DNA of 64,000 nucleotides. Origin: JAFMPW01 sp041743085. Lineage in GTDB: Bacteria; Bacteroidota; Bacteroidia; Flavobacteriales; Flavobacteriaceae. Position 1 is the first letter of the stretch, and each line of letters opens with the position of its first letter. Under the pieces are notes generated by a model. It did no database searches, was not told the DNA's origin, and saw only the letters and a program-made list of their open reading frames with translations. Of this stretch, positions 53,425-61,220 are shown one piece after another. Where the stretch lies: the NCBI GenBank assembly GCA_041743085.1, contig JBGTNL010000092.1, positions 1-64,000 on the forward strand, in the 5' to 3' direction. The position numbers were made by a program, and so were the translations under genes.

Positions 53425-53625
53425 TGGTCCGGTAAAACTTTTTAACTGCCAGTATATTGGGCGTTCCCTTTATATTTGTTATCCAAGGGCTTGCTTTTCG
53501 TACATTGCCAACAAGCATGAACGTACCTTTGGCATCTGAAGTCAACAATATGATTTCGGTTGGTCACGATCAAGTCTTACGTCTTATGTCTTGTAGCGCA
53601 GTGGTCTTACCTCTTTAACCGGACA
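53425..53625 (+). repeat. Interspersed repeat with inverted ends, copy D
   Basis: About 201 bp, from TGGTCCGGTAAAACTTTTTAA to TTTAACCGGACA. Same internal blocks and orientation as copies A and C. On its left lies the broken hydrolase and on its right the SdpI-like pseudogene, whose stop codon lies in CACTAATG at the repeat's right edge. Confidence 0.85.
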
Positions 53626-53936
53626 TTAGTGCTTACTTAATTTGGTTTCGATCCTGTTCACCATAATGACAACCTAAAAAAGCAGAATTACGAAGAAAAT
53701 ATTGAGCACCGGAATTTCCAGAAATTTCACAAAAAAATAGCAAAAGACCAGGTTTAGCAGGGAAAAAATCAACAAGTACTTAGCAGCTATTCGGTTGGCA
53801 ATTTTCCGATCAATTTGATTTTTTGTTGATCTTCTGGTGCGGTAACCGTAAAATAATTTACCTTTTTTGGAAGCAAAAAGTAATACAAAATGGATACTCC
53901 CAAAAGGAGTAGCGCTAAAATAATTTCTGAGCTCAT
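53626..53936 (-). pseudogene. SdpI-family membrane protein, frameshifted and with a premature stop
   Basis: The frame from ATG 53936 reads MSSEIILALLLLGVSILYYF and LLPKKVNY; the other frame then gives YGYRTRRSTKNQIDRKIANR, the hallmark of SdpI-like proteins. The two parts join if one T is restored in the run at 53850-53853 (minus strand). Further on, ILLF is followed by an in-frame TAG (53674-53676), after which the same frame goes on as VVIMVNRIETKLSKH to a stop at 53626-53628. Two independent lesions point to true decay rather than one sequencing error. The end abuts repeat copy D. Confidence 0.7.
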
Positions 53937-54258
53937 AATTCGTGTTTTTTGCCATAAATACTAGCGTTAAACAGACCCACATAGCTAAATAAAAACTGAC
54001 CAAACCAAAAAAAACAAGAACACTAAAATGAAATATTGTGTCTGGTATAAATATAAAAAACCTAACTTTATGATCTTTTGTAAAATAACCAAATGCAATG
54101 GTCTACTCAATAGCCAAAACCATCCAGATTAATATGGAGGTTGGCTTTTCGGCTTCCGCCTTTTAATAAGAATTGATATCGGAGCTTTTAAAAACCCACA
54201 ATAGCGAATATATTCTCCATAACCGCAAAAAGCTTACACTGATATTTTTGATTTCAAA
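53937..54258. other. AT-rich intergenic region
   Basis: Holds no recognised gene or repeat. Several short A/T runs (54010-54060, 54171-54200). It may contain the promoter of the SdpI-like pseudogene. Confidence 0.4.
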
Positions 54259-54591
54259 TCACTCTATGTTGCTGAAGTTGTTGTTGGCGGTTGCCCTTAT
54301 CCTATTCTTTAAAAGATAACTTCCTGCCAACACCTCCGTAAGCTCGTTATTACTTATTACGGAAAAAGAAAGTCTGATCTGTAATTGAAAATCGTTTCTG
54401 TAGTAATATGTTTTTCTGCTCCTGTCATAAGCGACCTCGGCATTAAAGTCTTTAAGTTGGCCTATTAAATTATAAATTGAACGTTCGCTAATACCGAGCT
54501 TACGGGAAAGTTCGGACGGGGAACCGGTACATTCCTGTTCAATTAAAAAATGTAATCTTTGCAAACGTTCCAAAATCTTTATCGTACTCAT
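54259..54591 (-). CDS. Short HTH transcriptional regulator
   Basis: About 110 residues. Residues 5-58 are a winged helix-turn-helix of the HTH_11/DeoR-like type (LQRLHFLIEQECTGSPSELS and RKLGISERSIYNLIGQLKDF). A beta hairpin YDRSRKTYYYRNDFQLQIRL follows. The C-terminus is short and lacks a ligand-binding (WYL) domain. Similar stand-alone regulators are common in flavobacteria. It is divergent from the XRE-like gene at 54775. Confidence 0.75.
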   Translation of the reverse strand: MSTIKILERLQRLHFLIEQECTGSPSELSRKLGISERSIYNLIGQLKDFNAEVAYDRSRKTYYYRNDFQLQIRLSFSVISNNELTEVLAGSYLLKNRIRATANNNFSNIE

Positions 54592-54700
54592 TTTTCCGCT
54601 TTTATAGACAGGATGGCCACAATGAAGGATAAACCGATGTAATAATATAGATTATATTCTATATTTCCAAAGTATTTATAGAATTATTTCTCTGTTTCTC

Positions 54701-54729
54701 TTTGTTTATTTGATATAATTGTATATTTG
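54701..54729 (+). promoter_or_regulatory. Bacteroidota-type promoter for XRE-like gene
   Basis: TTTG at 54701-54704 (TTG 54702-54704), 17 bp spacer, TATATTTG at 54722-54729. Both boxes match the consensus TTTG-N17-19-TAnnTTTG exactly. The ATG at 54775 follows about 40 bases after the predicted start. Confidence 0.7.
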
Positions 54730-54774
54730 CATTGAGTATCAGCTACAACTAACTTATAGACTATTTTCTCGTTT

Positions 54775-55170
54775 ATGCTTAAAACCATTGATCGCTTAAT
54801 GCAATTCATAAAGTACGCCGGCCTAAGCGCCCGGCAATTCGATCTATCCATTGGCGCTGGAAATGGCTACACCCTCCGGATGAAAAAAAACAATGCCTCC
54901 ATAGGCAGTGATGTAATAGAAAACATCATACAAAGCTATCCTCAACTTAATGTGGTATGGCTATTGACAGGTCAGGGTGAAATGTTGAAAGCAGATGAAG
55001 CGCCAGAAATCCTGGATTTTGACCAATTGCCCAGGGAAAAGCAACAGGAAATTGAGCAGATCATAGAAAAAAAGATCAGGGAACGGCAGGAAGAGGAACT
55101 CCAACGGCTTTTAAAGGAGGTTACTGAGGAGATAGAGCGGAGACAACAAAAGTTAAAAAATAAAGATTAG
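54775..55170 (+). CDS. XRE-like DNA-binding protein with coiled-coil tail
   Basis: About 131 residues. Residues 1-65 resemble the small Bacteroidota HTH regulators (LMQFIKYAGLSARQFDLSIG, VVWLLTGQGEMLK). Residues 75-131 are a highly charged coiled coil (LPREKQQEIEQIIEKKIRER and EELQRLLKEVTEEIERRQQ), likely for oligomerisation. A consensus promoter precedes it. Targets are unknown; the convergent membrane-protein gene ends 3 bp from it. Confidence 0.8.
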   Translation: MLKTIDRLMQFIKYAGLSARQFDLSIGAGNGYTLRMKKNNASIGSDVIENIIQSYPQLNVVWLLTGQGEMLKADEAPEILDFDQLPREKQQEIEQIIEKKIRERQEEELQRLLKEVTEEIERRQQKLKNKD

Positions 55171-55172
55171 CT

Positions 55173-56402
55173 TCAGATTTCATAAAGGTGTGATAATTCC
55201 TCTCTCAATTTTATGAGTTTTTTAATATATTCTTTTGAACCACTCTGACTATTGAATTGGTGTTTTAGATTTCTATAACGGATCTCACAGTCTTTAATTT
55301 TGACATTAGAATTTCCGAACGACGTAAGAAGTTCTTCTATTTCATTTATAACGAATTCATTTGCATCCAAAACGGCTATTCTGTATTTTATCGTTCTGGA
55401 TAGTATCCATACAATGAGTATAACAAGGAAAACGGCGGGAAAAATTCGCATATTGCCATATGCATCTAAAAGTTGCTCGTCCTGAAAAGCCTCCCAAAAC
55501 TGATATGTGAAGACGAGTATAGGTGATAAAATTGCATATTTCCACCACTGTTTCGAGATAACGAACCACAAGATCATGGGAATTAAAATGAGTAATTTAT
55601 AACAAAGGAACCAAATGAATACATCAACATCAGGAAATCCATTGCTCTCCACAACCATAAATCCAACATTTATTTGCTTTACTCCATCTGGAACGAAGTA
55701 ATGGACAAACCATAATGATGAAGTCAAAAAAAGAATTATACAAATTTGAACATCAGATACCTGCTTCTTTTGCTGAGCAAAGTCATTAAGCTCTGAGTTT
55801 GAATTGAAGTATAATAATTTTTCTAACCCCCTCTTAGTGTAGATCATTTTTCGCAAATATTGAGCAGGTAATATTTCATTTCGCTTTTGGAGCACAGATT
55901 TAACATTTAATAAATGGTTTTTATACGTTGATGCTAGCTCTGTTGCTAATAAAATATTGACAGACTCCTGAACTATTTTTATTCTGTATTTTCTAGATAC
56001 AAAATTATCAATGCCGACAATTAATAAATTGAAAATAAAAACTATTACTAAACTTGTCAGAATTGGTGAATTTACTTCCAACAAGTGAGAATAGAACAAA
56101 TCACCAAAAACTGAATAAGTGAAAATACTTATTAGGGGTAATATGAAAAACTTCCAGGATTGGCGTGTGGAGAAAAATAAAGCAAGCATAAGTGCCAGAG
56201 GTATCAGGCTCTTTAGTACGGCCCAGGCAAAAACTTGATTGCTGGGATAGCTATGATAAATCTGCAAATTAAATAGCGAAACGACTTTATTGTCAACACT
56301 AAATAACAAATGCAAATAAATCAAAAACGGCAAGCCTAATACGGCAATAGACATTAAAATATCCCTGCAATATTTCCCCTTCCAATTTGTTTTAGACTTC
56401 AT
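55173..56402 (-). CDS. Unrecognised membrane protein with two copies of a four-helix module
   Basis: About 409 residues, polytopic. The halves resemble each other: residues 45-125 (SNQVFAWAVLKSLIPLALML, then WKFFILPLISIFTYSVFGD) and 240-335 (DVDVFIWFLCYKLLILIPMI, then WWKYAILSPILVFTYQFWEA). A helical cytoplasmic region (YRIKIVQESVNILLATELAS) separates them and a coiled C-terminal tail of about 60 residues ends the chain. The second half is also related to the 214-residue protein at 59248-59892 and to the decayed gene upstream. I recognise no known family. Its ATG overlaps the end of that decayed gene (AATGAAGTCTAA). Confidence 0.7.
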   Translation of the reverse strand: MKSKTNWKGKYCRDILMSIAVLGLPFLIYLHLLFSVDNKVVSLFNLQIYHSYPSNQVFAWAVLKSLIPLALMLALFFSTRQSWKFFILPLISIFTYSVFGDLFYSHLLEVNSPILTSLVIVFIFNLLIVGIDNFVSRKYRIKIVQESVNILLATELASTYKNHLLNVKSVLQKRNEILPAQYLRKMIYTKRGLEKLLYFNSNSELNDFAQQKKQVSDVQICIILFLTSSLWFVHYFVPDGVKQINVGFMVVESNGFPDVDVFIWFLCYKLLILIPMILWFVISKQWWKYAILSPILVFTYQFWEAFQDEQLLDAYGNMRIFPAVFLVILIVWILSRTIKYRIAVLDANEFVINEIEELLTSFGNSNVKIKDCEIRYRNLKHQFNSQSGSKEYIKKLIKLREELSHLYEI

Positions 56403-57096
56403 TGAAATTTGTTTTTGCCCTCTGAAGTTTTGCCAATAATTCTTCTTTCATTCGTAGTAATGCCGAAATATGCTCCTTTGCATTCTCTTTACTATTTTTC
56501 TTATTCCTCAAACAGAAAAACGTTTCTGGCGATCCTAAACATGCCACTATTTGTGTTCTATTCTTCCAACAATACCTCCATTTCTCTCCATATCACCTCC
56601 ATTTTTGCTTCGGATATGGCACAGAAGAGGATGCCAATTAAAATAAGGATAGGGTATAGAGGAGATGTATTCTGCTTCGTCTATCATGGCCAAATCTTCC
56701 TGAAAACCATCCCAAAGTTGATAATTAAATAATATTATTCCTTAAAGAATTTCATAACGCCTCTAATGTTTGCAGATAACAAAATGGCTCACACATGGAG
56801 TTATAAACTGATTAGTATATAATACAGACGATATCAAAATAGAATTCCACCACCGTTCCGGTGCAGAGAAAAACCAATTAACGTTAGAATAACCGGTATT
56901 AAATAAGAGAACAGATTCCACGCCCATCCGCGATTATTGTTATATCCATGAGAGAATTCACGTTCGAATATTTCGAAAACATTCGTATCTTCCGTGAATA
57001 AAAGATGTACAGAAGACAATGGGGTAATATCAGTATTGAACAAGCCAAAATGATATTTCCTGAATGAATCCTTTGCCAAAATGTATGCATCTGCAT
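56392..57096 (-). pseudogene. Decayed third member of the membrane-module family
   Basis: Pieces in three frames line up, in order, with the 409-residue protein: NIILACSILILPHCLLYI (57096 frame), then LLFTEDTNVFEIFEREFSHG and NNNRGWAWNLFSYLIPVILT, then YQLWDGFQEDLAMIDEAEY (compare YQFWEAFQDEQLLDAYGN), then PILILIGILFCAISEAKMEV, and last HISALLRMKEELLAKLQRAK up to a TAA at 56392. At least four frame changes and stops intervene. The 3' end overlaps the start of the intact 409-residue gene, so the two were once a tandem operon. Confidence 0.65.
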
Positions 57097-57254
57097 TTTA
57101 TCAACTAATTGCTTTTTTACTAATTTTGCTTTTGATATCTACCTCTACCAAGTGACCGAAGGTTAATTACTTAGAGCTCCATTTTGGAAATAAGAGGTTG
57201 CTTTAAAAGAATAAAAAAGTTTCAGACTACAATAATAAAGTTTTTTTTCGTTAA

Positions 57255-57665
57255 ATGCAGAAAATAATCTACACAAATGTTGGGATCCGCGAAGTTGCAA
57301 AGAAAATTGTGGAGTCGGTTCCCTCAAAAACCCTTTGCTTCTACGGCGAAATGAGTTCAGGCAAGACTACTTTAATCAAGGCCCTGGTAGAAGAATTAGG
57401 TGGTGCGGATATTGCCAGCAGCCCTACGTTTGGTCTTGTAAACGAATACCATACTCCGGAAGGTGAACTTTTAGCGTATCATTTTGACTTTTATCGGATA
57501 GAGGATGAAACGGAAGCGCTGGACCTGGGTTTAGAAGAATATCTAAGTGAAGATGTTTGGGTATTTATAGAATGGCCGGAGAAGGTAACTTCCTTTTTGC
57601 CTGCGGACAGTACCGAATTGCATCTTGAAATTATAAACGGGAATACCAGAAAATTAAGCCTATAA
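57255..57665 (+). CDS. tsaE: tRNA threonylcarbamoyladenosine synthesis ATPase
   Basis: About 136 residues. P-loop FYGEMSSGKTTLIKALVEEL, the SSPTFGLVNEY switch, and HFDFYRIEDETEALDLGLEEY then VFIEWPEK, all typical of TsaE. With TsaB and TsaD it makes t6A at position 37 of ANN-decoding tRNAs. In flavobacteria it often follows porX; here 4.3 kb of accessory DNA lies between. Confidence 0.93.
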   Translation: MQKIIYTNVGIREVAKKIVESVPSKTLCFYGEMSSGKTTLIKALVEELGGADIASSPTFGLVNEYHTPEGELLAYHFDFYRIEDETEALDLGLEEYLSEDVWVFIEWPEKVTSFLPADSTELHLEIINGNTRKLSL

Positions 57666-57995
57666 CCATAGGCTCCAAAAATCCCTGTTGAGGTAGGGCC
57701 AAAGACAGAGATATGTAAGTGTTTGGTGTTCTTTTAGATGAATGTTTGATATTCATTTAAAAGTGTAACTCAATGAACTCCACTGACCAATGATTATTGC
57801 TTCCGATCATATAATGGAACGAAACTATAGATTGCAAGAATAAATTGCGCTCCCATCGTTTTGCAAGGTGTCGCCTACAGATAGCAGCACCATTGCCGAT
57901 GCAGTCAAAAAAACTGTTTTTAAAGTCAAAAACAACTTTTGAATACTTTTAGGTTTATTGTCCTAAAATACAAAAAGGTTTAAGCAAGCCCTGTT
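57666..57995. other. Intergenic region without recognised gene
   Basis: No open frame with coding character, no clear hairpin and no repeat shared with other parts of the window. Confidence 0.4.
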
Positions 57996-58118
57996 ATGAA
58001 AACTAATGTGATGCGCCTGGTCCTTGAAGTTAAAAGTCTTTTTAGTTTAGAATTTACAACGATTTTATTGGCAGTACTTTATCTCATCGCAATTCTTACA
58101 ATGGTGATCATTAGGTAA
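57996..58118 (+). CDS. Possible 40-residue membrane peptide
   Basis: Open frame MKTNVMRLVLEVKSLFSLEF followed by TTILLAVLYLIAILTMVIIR and a stop. One amphipathic stretch, then one strong membrane helix ending in Arg. It lies alone between tsaE and the lmo0937-type gene, both on the same strand. There is no family evidence, only the composition, so this is a candidate. Confidence 0.4.
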   Translation: MKTNVMRLVLEVKSLFSLEFTTILLAVLYLIAILTMVIIR

Positions 58119-58167
58119 ATATACCTGCCCGGTAAAAATAGTCAAGGACTTTTTGTGATGACATCCT

Positions 58168-58196
58168 TTGTTGAGTTGAAAACTTTTGTATCTTGT
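58168..58196 (+). promoter_or_regulatory. Candidate promoter for lmo0937-type gene
   Basis: TTG (58168-58170), 18 bp spacer, TATCTTGT (58189-58196), one mismatch from TAnnTTTG. The ATG lies at 58222. Confidence 0.35.
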
Positions 58197-58221
58197 TGTA
58201 ATAACCTTAAAACTAATTAAT

Positions 58222-58389
58222 ATGAGAAGTCTTCTTTGGCTGGTAGCCGTAATTTGCATTATCGTTTGGCTTTTAGGCCTTTTAGGTGTCATTCCCGGAC
58301 TAAGTACCAATAGTTTGTTCCATGTCCTTATCGTAATTGCCGTTATCATAATCCTTTACAATATCATTTCGGGCCGAAAACCTTTGTAG
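58222..58389 (+). CDS. lmo0937 family small membrane protein (DUF5670)
   Basis: About 55 residues: MRSLLWLVAVICIIVWLLGL, a short loop (GVIPGLSTNSLF) and a second helix HVLIVIAVIIILYNIISG. The two-helix hairpin is typical of this family of tiny stress-linked membrane proteins, whose role is unknown. ATG 58222 is preferred to the frame's upstream start at 58186. A very long inverted repeat follows its stop. Confidence 0.78.
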   Translation: MRSLLWLVAVICIIVWLLGLLGVIPGLSTNSLFHVLIVIAVIIILYNIISGRKPL

Positions 58390-58411
58390 TTCCTTCATGG
58401 GATTAGACATA

Positions 58412-58480
58412 AAATCGGGATAATTTCTGTTTATTGGATATGAGAAAAATCCCATATTCTTTCAGAAATTATCCCGATTT
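58412..58480 (+). terminator. Long perfect inverted repeat, likely terminator
   Basis: AAATCGGGATAATTTCTG (58412-58429) and its exact reverse complement (58463-58480) flank a 33-base interior that can itself pair (GGATATGAG with CCCATATTC). There is no strong T run after it, so it may be a hairpin terminator without one, a mobile-element scar or a binding site. It lies 22 bp after the lmo0937-type gene. Confidence 0.5.
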
Positions 58481-58860
58481 AAACAGTATAGATCGCAATC
58501 CCCATCTTTTATTAAAGCTGCCCATACAAATGTCCGCTTCAACTTTCCTATTTACCGGTGACGTCTGCGCCAACTTGCTTAAGCGAAGAAATGAAACTTG
58601 GTTTATCATGCATCTTCGACAATCAATTGGTGTGGTCACTTTACCATTATGGCAACTATTTTCATAGAAAAGAATTAAAATTCTTCGGCTCCGGAACTTA
58701 AATTTCAGCCTGTAAAAATTCTGTGAAACCGTCAATTTGCAAGACCGCGCATCCGCATCGTAAAACCCCAATTTTTATTGTCCGAAATTCGACGACTAAC
58801 CAAAAATTCGATAAGACGCTTGATTTTTACGATCAAATACATTATTTTCCCGTTTTCCGG
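58481..58860. other. Intergenic region without recognised gene
   Basis: Open frames on both strands (58469-58771 minus, 58434-58667 plus) have no recognisable motifs and poor codon character. No repeat was found. Confidence 0.4.
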
Positions 58861-58891
58861 TTGCAGGCTATGTGGATTTTTCCTACTTTCG
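58861..58891 (+). promoter_or_regulatory. Candidate promoter of the small repeat lipoprotein
   Basis: TTG (58861-58863), 20 bp spacer, TACTTTCG (58884-58891), one mismatch to TAnnTTTG. About 40 bases of leader would precede the ATG at 58937. Confidence 0.4.
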
Positions 58892-58936
58892 TGATAAGGG
58901 ATTAACAAATCTTTAACTAAACTAAAAACTTAAAAG

Positions 58937-59107
58937 ATGAACACAAAGAAACTATTTTTTGGCATTTGCACTTGTCTAATTTTAATGGCCGCTGCCTGTA
59001 CCCCGAATACAGCAGATGATCAGCTTTATGAAAATGGGGTGGATAAAAGTAAAATTCCATCACAAGCGGTAGATAAAAGCAAAATTCCATCACAAGGTAA
59101 TAACTAG
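58937..59107 (+). CDS. Small lipoprotein with duplicated nonapeptide
   Basis: A 56-residue frame, too short for usual gene finders: MNTKKLFFGICTCLILMAAA then C21, the lipobox cysteine, followed by TPNTADDQLYENG. VDKSKIPSQ occurs twice in a row (separated by one Ala), encoded by a near-perfect 30-bp tandem repeat at about 59038-59096. A promoter-like pair of boxes precedes it and a clear terminator follows. No family recognised. Functions as a surface or periplasmic peptide anchored in a membrane are possible. Confidence 0.7.
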   Translation: MNTKKLFFGICTCLILMAAACTPNTADDQLYENGVDKSKIPSQAVDKSKIPSQGNN

Positions 59108-59181
59108 TCTGCTGAATTCACGGTTTCAGTCGACCAAATTCAATTTATTCCGAGTACTTAAAAATTTTATATATTTATTTC

Positions 59182-59213
59182 GAAAGGGCAATCAATAAAT
59201 TGCCCTTTTTTTC
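59182..59213 (+). terminator. Terminator of the small lipoprotein gene
   Basis: GAAAGGGCAAT CAATAA ATTGCCCTTTTTTTC. The stem is perfect with a T run. It ends about 35 bp before the start of the next gene. Confidence 0.85.
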
Positions 59214-59247
59214 GTTACAAAAGGTATAGTCCCAGATCTTACCAATT

Positions 59248-59892
59248 ATGAAAAGTGCTGCAAACAAAAGTAAAAAGGCCCGGAAACGATTGATTATAGA
59301 ATCTTTGGCCATATTTTTTATTATAATTTCTCCCTTTGTATTTAAAATCCATGGTTATTTTTCAAGTGAGCCAGATGCGACAATAAACATGTTTGGTTGG
59401 ATTATTGATAGTAATGGATTTGCAGATTTGAACACTTATATTTGGTTTCTTTTTAGTAAGATTGTTCCCTTATACCTGATCACTATTTGGTTTTTTACCT
59501 GCAAACATTGGTGGTATCACATTTTATTAATACCCATATGTATGTATGCCTTTCAAATTTTTGAAGTTATCTATTCGGAAGATCTTTTGGTAGATACCGA
59601 AAATGTGCTTTGGCTACTCCCCGTGTGTATGGTAGTCATCCCCTTTGTCTATTTTGTCCGGGTAAAATTATATGACAAACACGTTCATGGGATTGATCTT
59701 GACGCCATGGATGCCGAACTCAAATATTATAAGGACAAGGAGCGTTCCCAATTGGAAAATGCGGGCATTAAGGTTGATTTAAGTGAAAGCATTGAAGAAG
59801 ACCTTTCCACAAAAACGCCTAATAAAACCTTGAATGGTATCTTTGAACAAATGCGGTACTCCCTCCGCAGTTTGTTTAACTTCTTTTTCTAG
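59248..59892 (+). CDS. Membrane protein with one four-helix module, paralogue of the 409-residue protein
   Basis: About 214 residues. After a basic start (MKSAANKSKKARKRL) four predicted helices follow with INMFGWIIDSNGFADLNTYI, WWYHILLIPICMYAFQIFEV and VLWLLPVCMVVIPFVYFV; these line up one by one with the second half of the protein at 55173-56402 (VESNGFPDVDVFIWF, WWKYAILSPILVFTYQFWEA). The C-terminal 70 residues are a charged cytoplasmic tail without known domain. It is preceded by a terminator and followed by the ald gene. Confidence 0.72.
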   Translation: MKSAANKSKKARKRLIIESLAIFFIIISPFVFKIHGYFSSEPDATINMFGWIIDSNGFADLNTYIWFLFSKIVPLYLITIWFFTCKHWWYHILLIPICMYAFQIFEVIYSEDLLVDTENVLWLLPVCMVVIPFVYFVRVKLYDKHVHGIDLDAMDAELKYYKDKERSQLENAGIKVDLSESIEEDLSTKTPNKTLNGIFEQMRYSLRSLFNFFF

Positions 59893-60017
59893 TTGCGAAT
59901 AAAACAGTGAAGCCTGTTCCCAAGAAGCGTTGGCGCAACGATTTTCATTTAAATGTTGTAATTTTATCGCGATAATGATCGGAATCTCCTAACTATCAGG
60001 GGATAGAATTACACCAT

Positions 60018-61217
60018 ATGGACCAACCCTCCTCACCTTTCAGCAAACAACAATTGCTCCCCCAGGAAGAAACCCTGGAAATATTGAAACAAAAGGGAGA
60101 ACTTTACATCGGCATTCCTAAAGAAAATCAGTATCAGGAAAAAAGGATCTGCCTTACCCCCGATGCTGTGAACGCAATTACCTCTAACGGCCACAGGGTA
60201 CTTATAGAGGCGGATGCTGGAAAAGGGGCCAATTTTTCCGATAAGGATTATAGCGAGGCCGGGGCCGAAATAACAAGGGATACCAAAAAGGTGTTTTCAT
60301 GCCCCCTGCTCTTAAAAGTGGAACCCCCTACCCTCTCGGAAATCCAATTGCTAAATCCCCAGGCAATTATTATCTCGGCCCTGCAGATTAAAACACAGTC
60401 CCGGGAATATTTTGAAGGGCTCGCAAGAAAACGGATCACGGCCGTAGCCTTCGAACATATCCGGGATGAGGAGGGGAAATATCCTGCGGTACGTTCACTA
60501 AGTGAGATTGCCGGCATATCCTCCGTGCTTATTGCCGCCGAGATCATGGCGGCTACCAATAAGGGAAACGGCCTTATGTTCGGGAATATCAGCGGAGTGC
60601 CCCCAGTGGAAGTTGTTATCCTTGGCGCCGGTACCGTAGGCGAGTTTGCCGCCCGTTCGGCGATCGGCTTAGGAGCCAATGTGAAGATATTTGATAATTC
60701 ACTCACCAAACTTCGAAATATCCAAACAAGTATCAACCAGATCGTATATACCTGCACGCTGCAGCCAAAAAACCTCTTGAAGGCCTTGAGGCGTTGCGAT
60801 GTGGCCATTGGGGCGTTGCGCGGCACGGACAGGGCTCCTGTAGTCGTAACCCAGACCATGGTGGAGCAAATGAAAAACGGGGCAGTTATCATTGATGTGA
60901 GCATAGACATGGGCGGCTGTTTTGAAACCAGTGAGGTGACAACACACGACAAGCCCACCCAGGAAAAATTCGGCGTCATTCATTACGGGGTACCCAATAT
61001 GCCCGCCCGATATCCAAAAACTTCTTCGGTCTCCATCAGTAATATATTTACTCCTTACCTTCTTAAAATCGGAGAGGAAGGCGGATTGGAAAATTCGCTG
61101 CGATTCGATAAAGGCCTTAGAAACGGACTCTATATGTACCACGGAATTCTCACCAACAGGATGGTTGGCGAATGGTTTGATATGAAATACAGTGATATCA
61201 ACTTTCTTATTTTTTAA
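60018..61217 (+). CDS. ald: Alanine dehydrogenase
   Basis: About 399 residues. N-terminal alanine-dehydrogenase/PNT domain (GIPKENQYQEKRICLTPDAV, LIEADAGKGANFSDKDYSEAG) and NAD domain (VVILGAGTVGEFAARSAIGLG). The RAPVVVTQTMVEQMKNGAVI and DVSIDMGGCFETS segments are typical of the family. It interconverts alanine and pyruvate with ammonia. The N-terminus carries about 30 extra residues compared with the Mycobacterium enzyme. The DUF4258 gene starts 3 bp after it. Confidence 0.93.
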   Translation: MDQPSSPFSKQQLLPQEETLEILKQKGELYIGIPKENQYQEKRICLTPDAVNAITSNGHRVLIEADAGKGANFSDKDYSEAGAEITRDTKKVFSCPLLLKVEPPTLSEIQLLNPQAIIISALQIKTQSREYFEGLARKRITAVAFEHIRDEEGKYPAVRSLSEIAGISSVLIAAEIMAATNKGNGLMFGNISGVPPVEVVILGAGTVGEFAARSAIGLGANVKIFDNSLTKLRNIQTSINQIVYTCTLQPKNLLKALRRCDVAIGALRGTDRAPVVVTQTMVEQMKNGAVIIDVSIDMGGCFETSEVTTHDKPTQEKFGVIHYGVPNMPARYPKTSSVSISNIFTPYLLKIGEEGGLENSLRFDKGLRNGLYMYHGILTNRMVGEWFDMKYSDINFLIF

Positions 61218-61220
61218 ATC

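Noticed and set aside
58469..58771. 100-codon minus-strand frame
   Set aside because: It begins in the long inverted repeat region and has no recognisable features.
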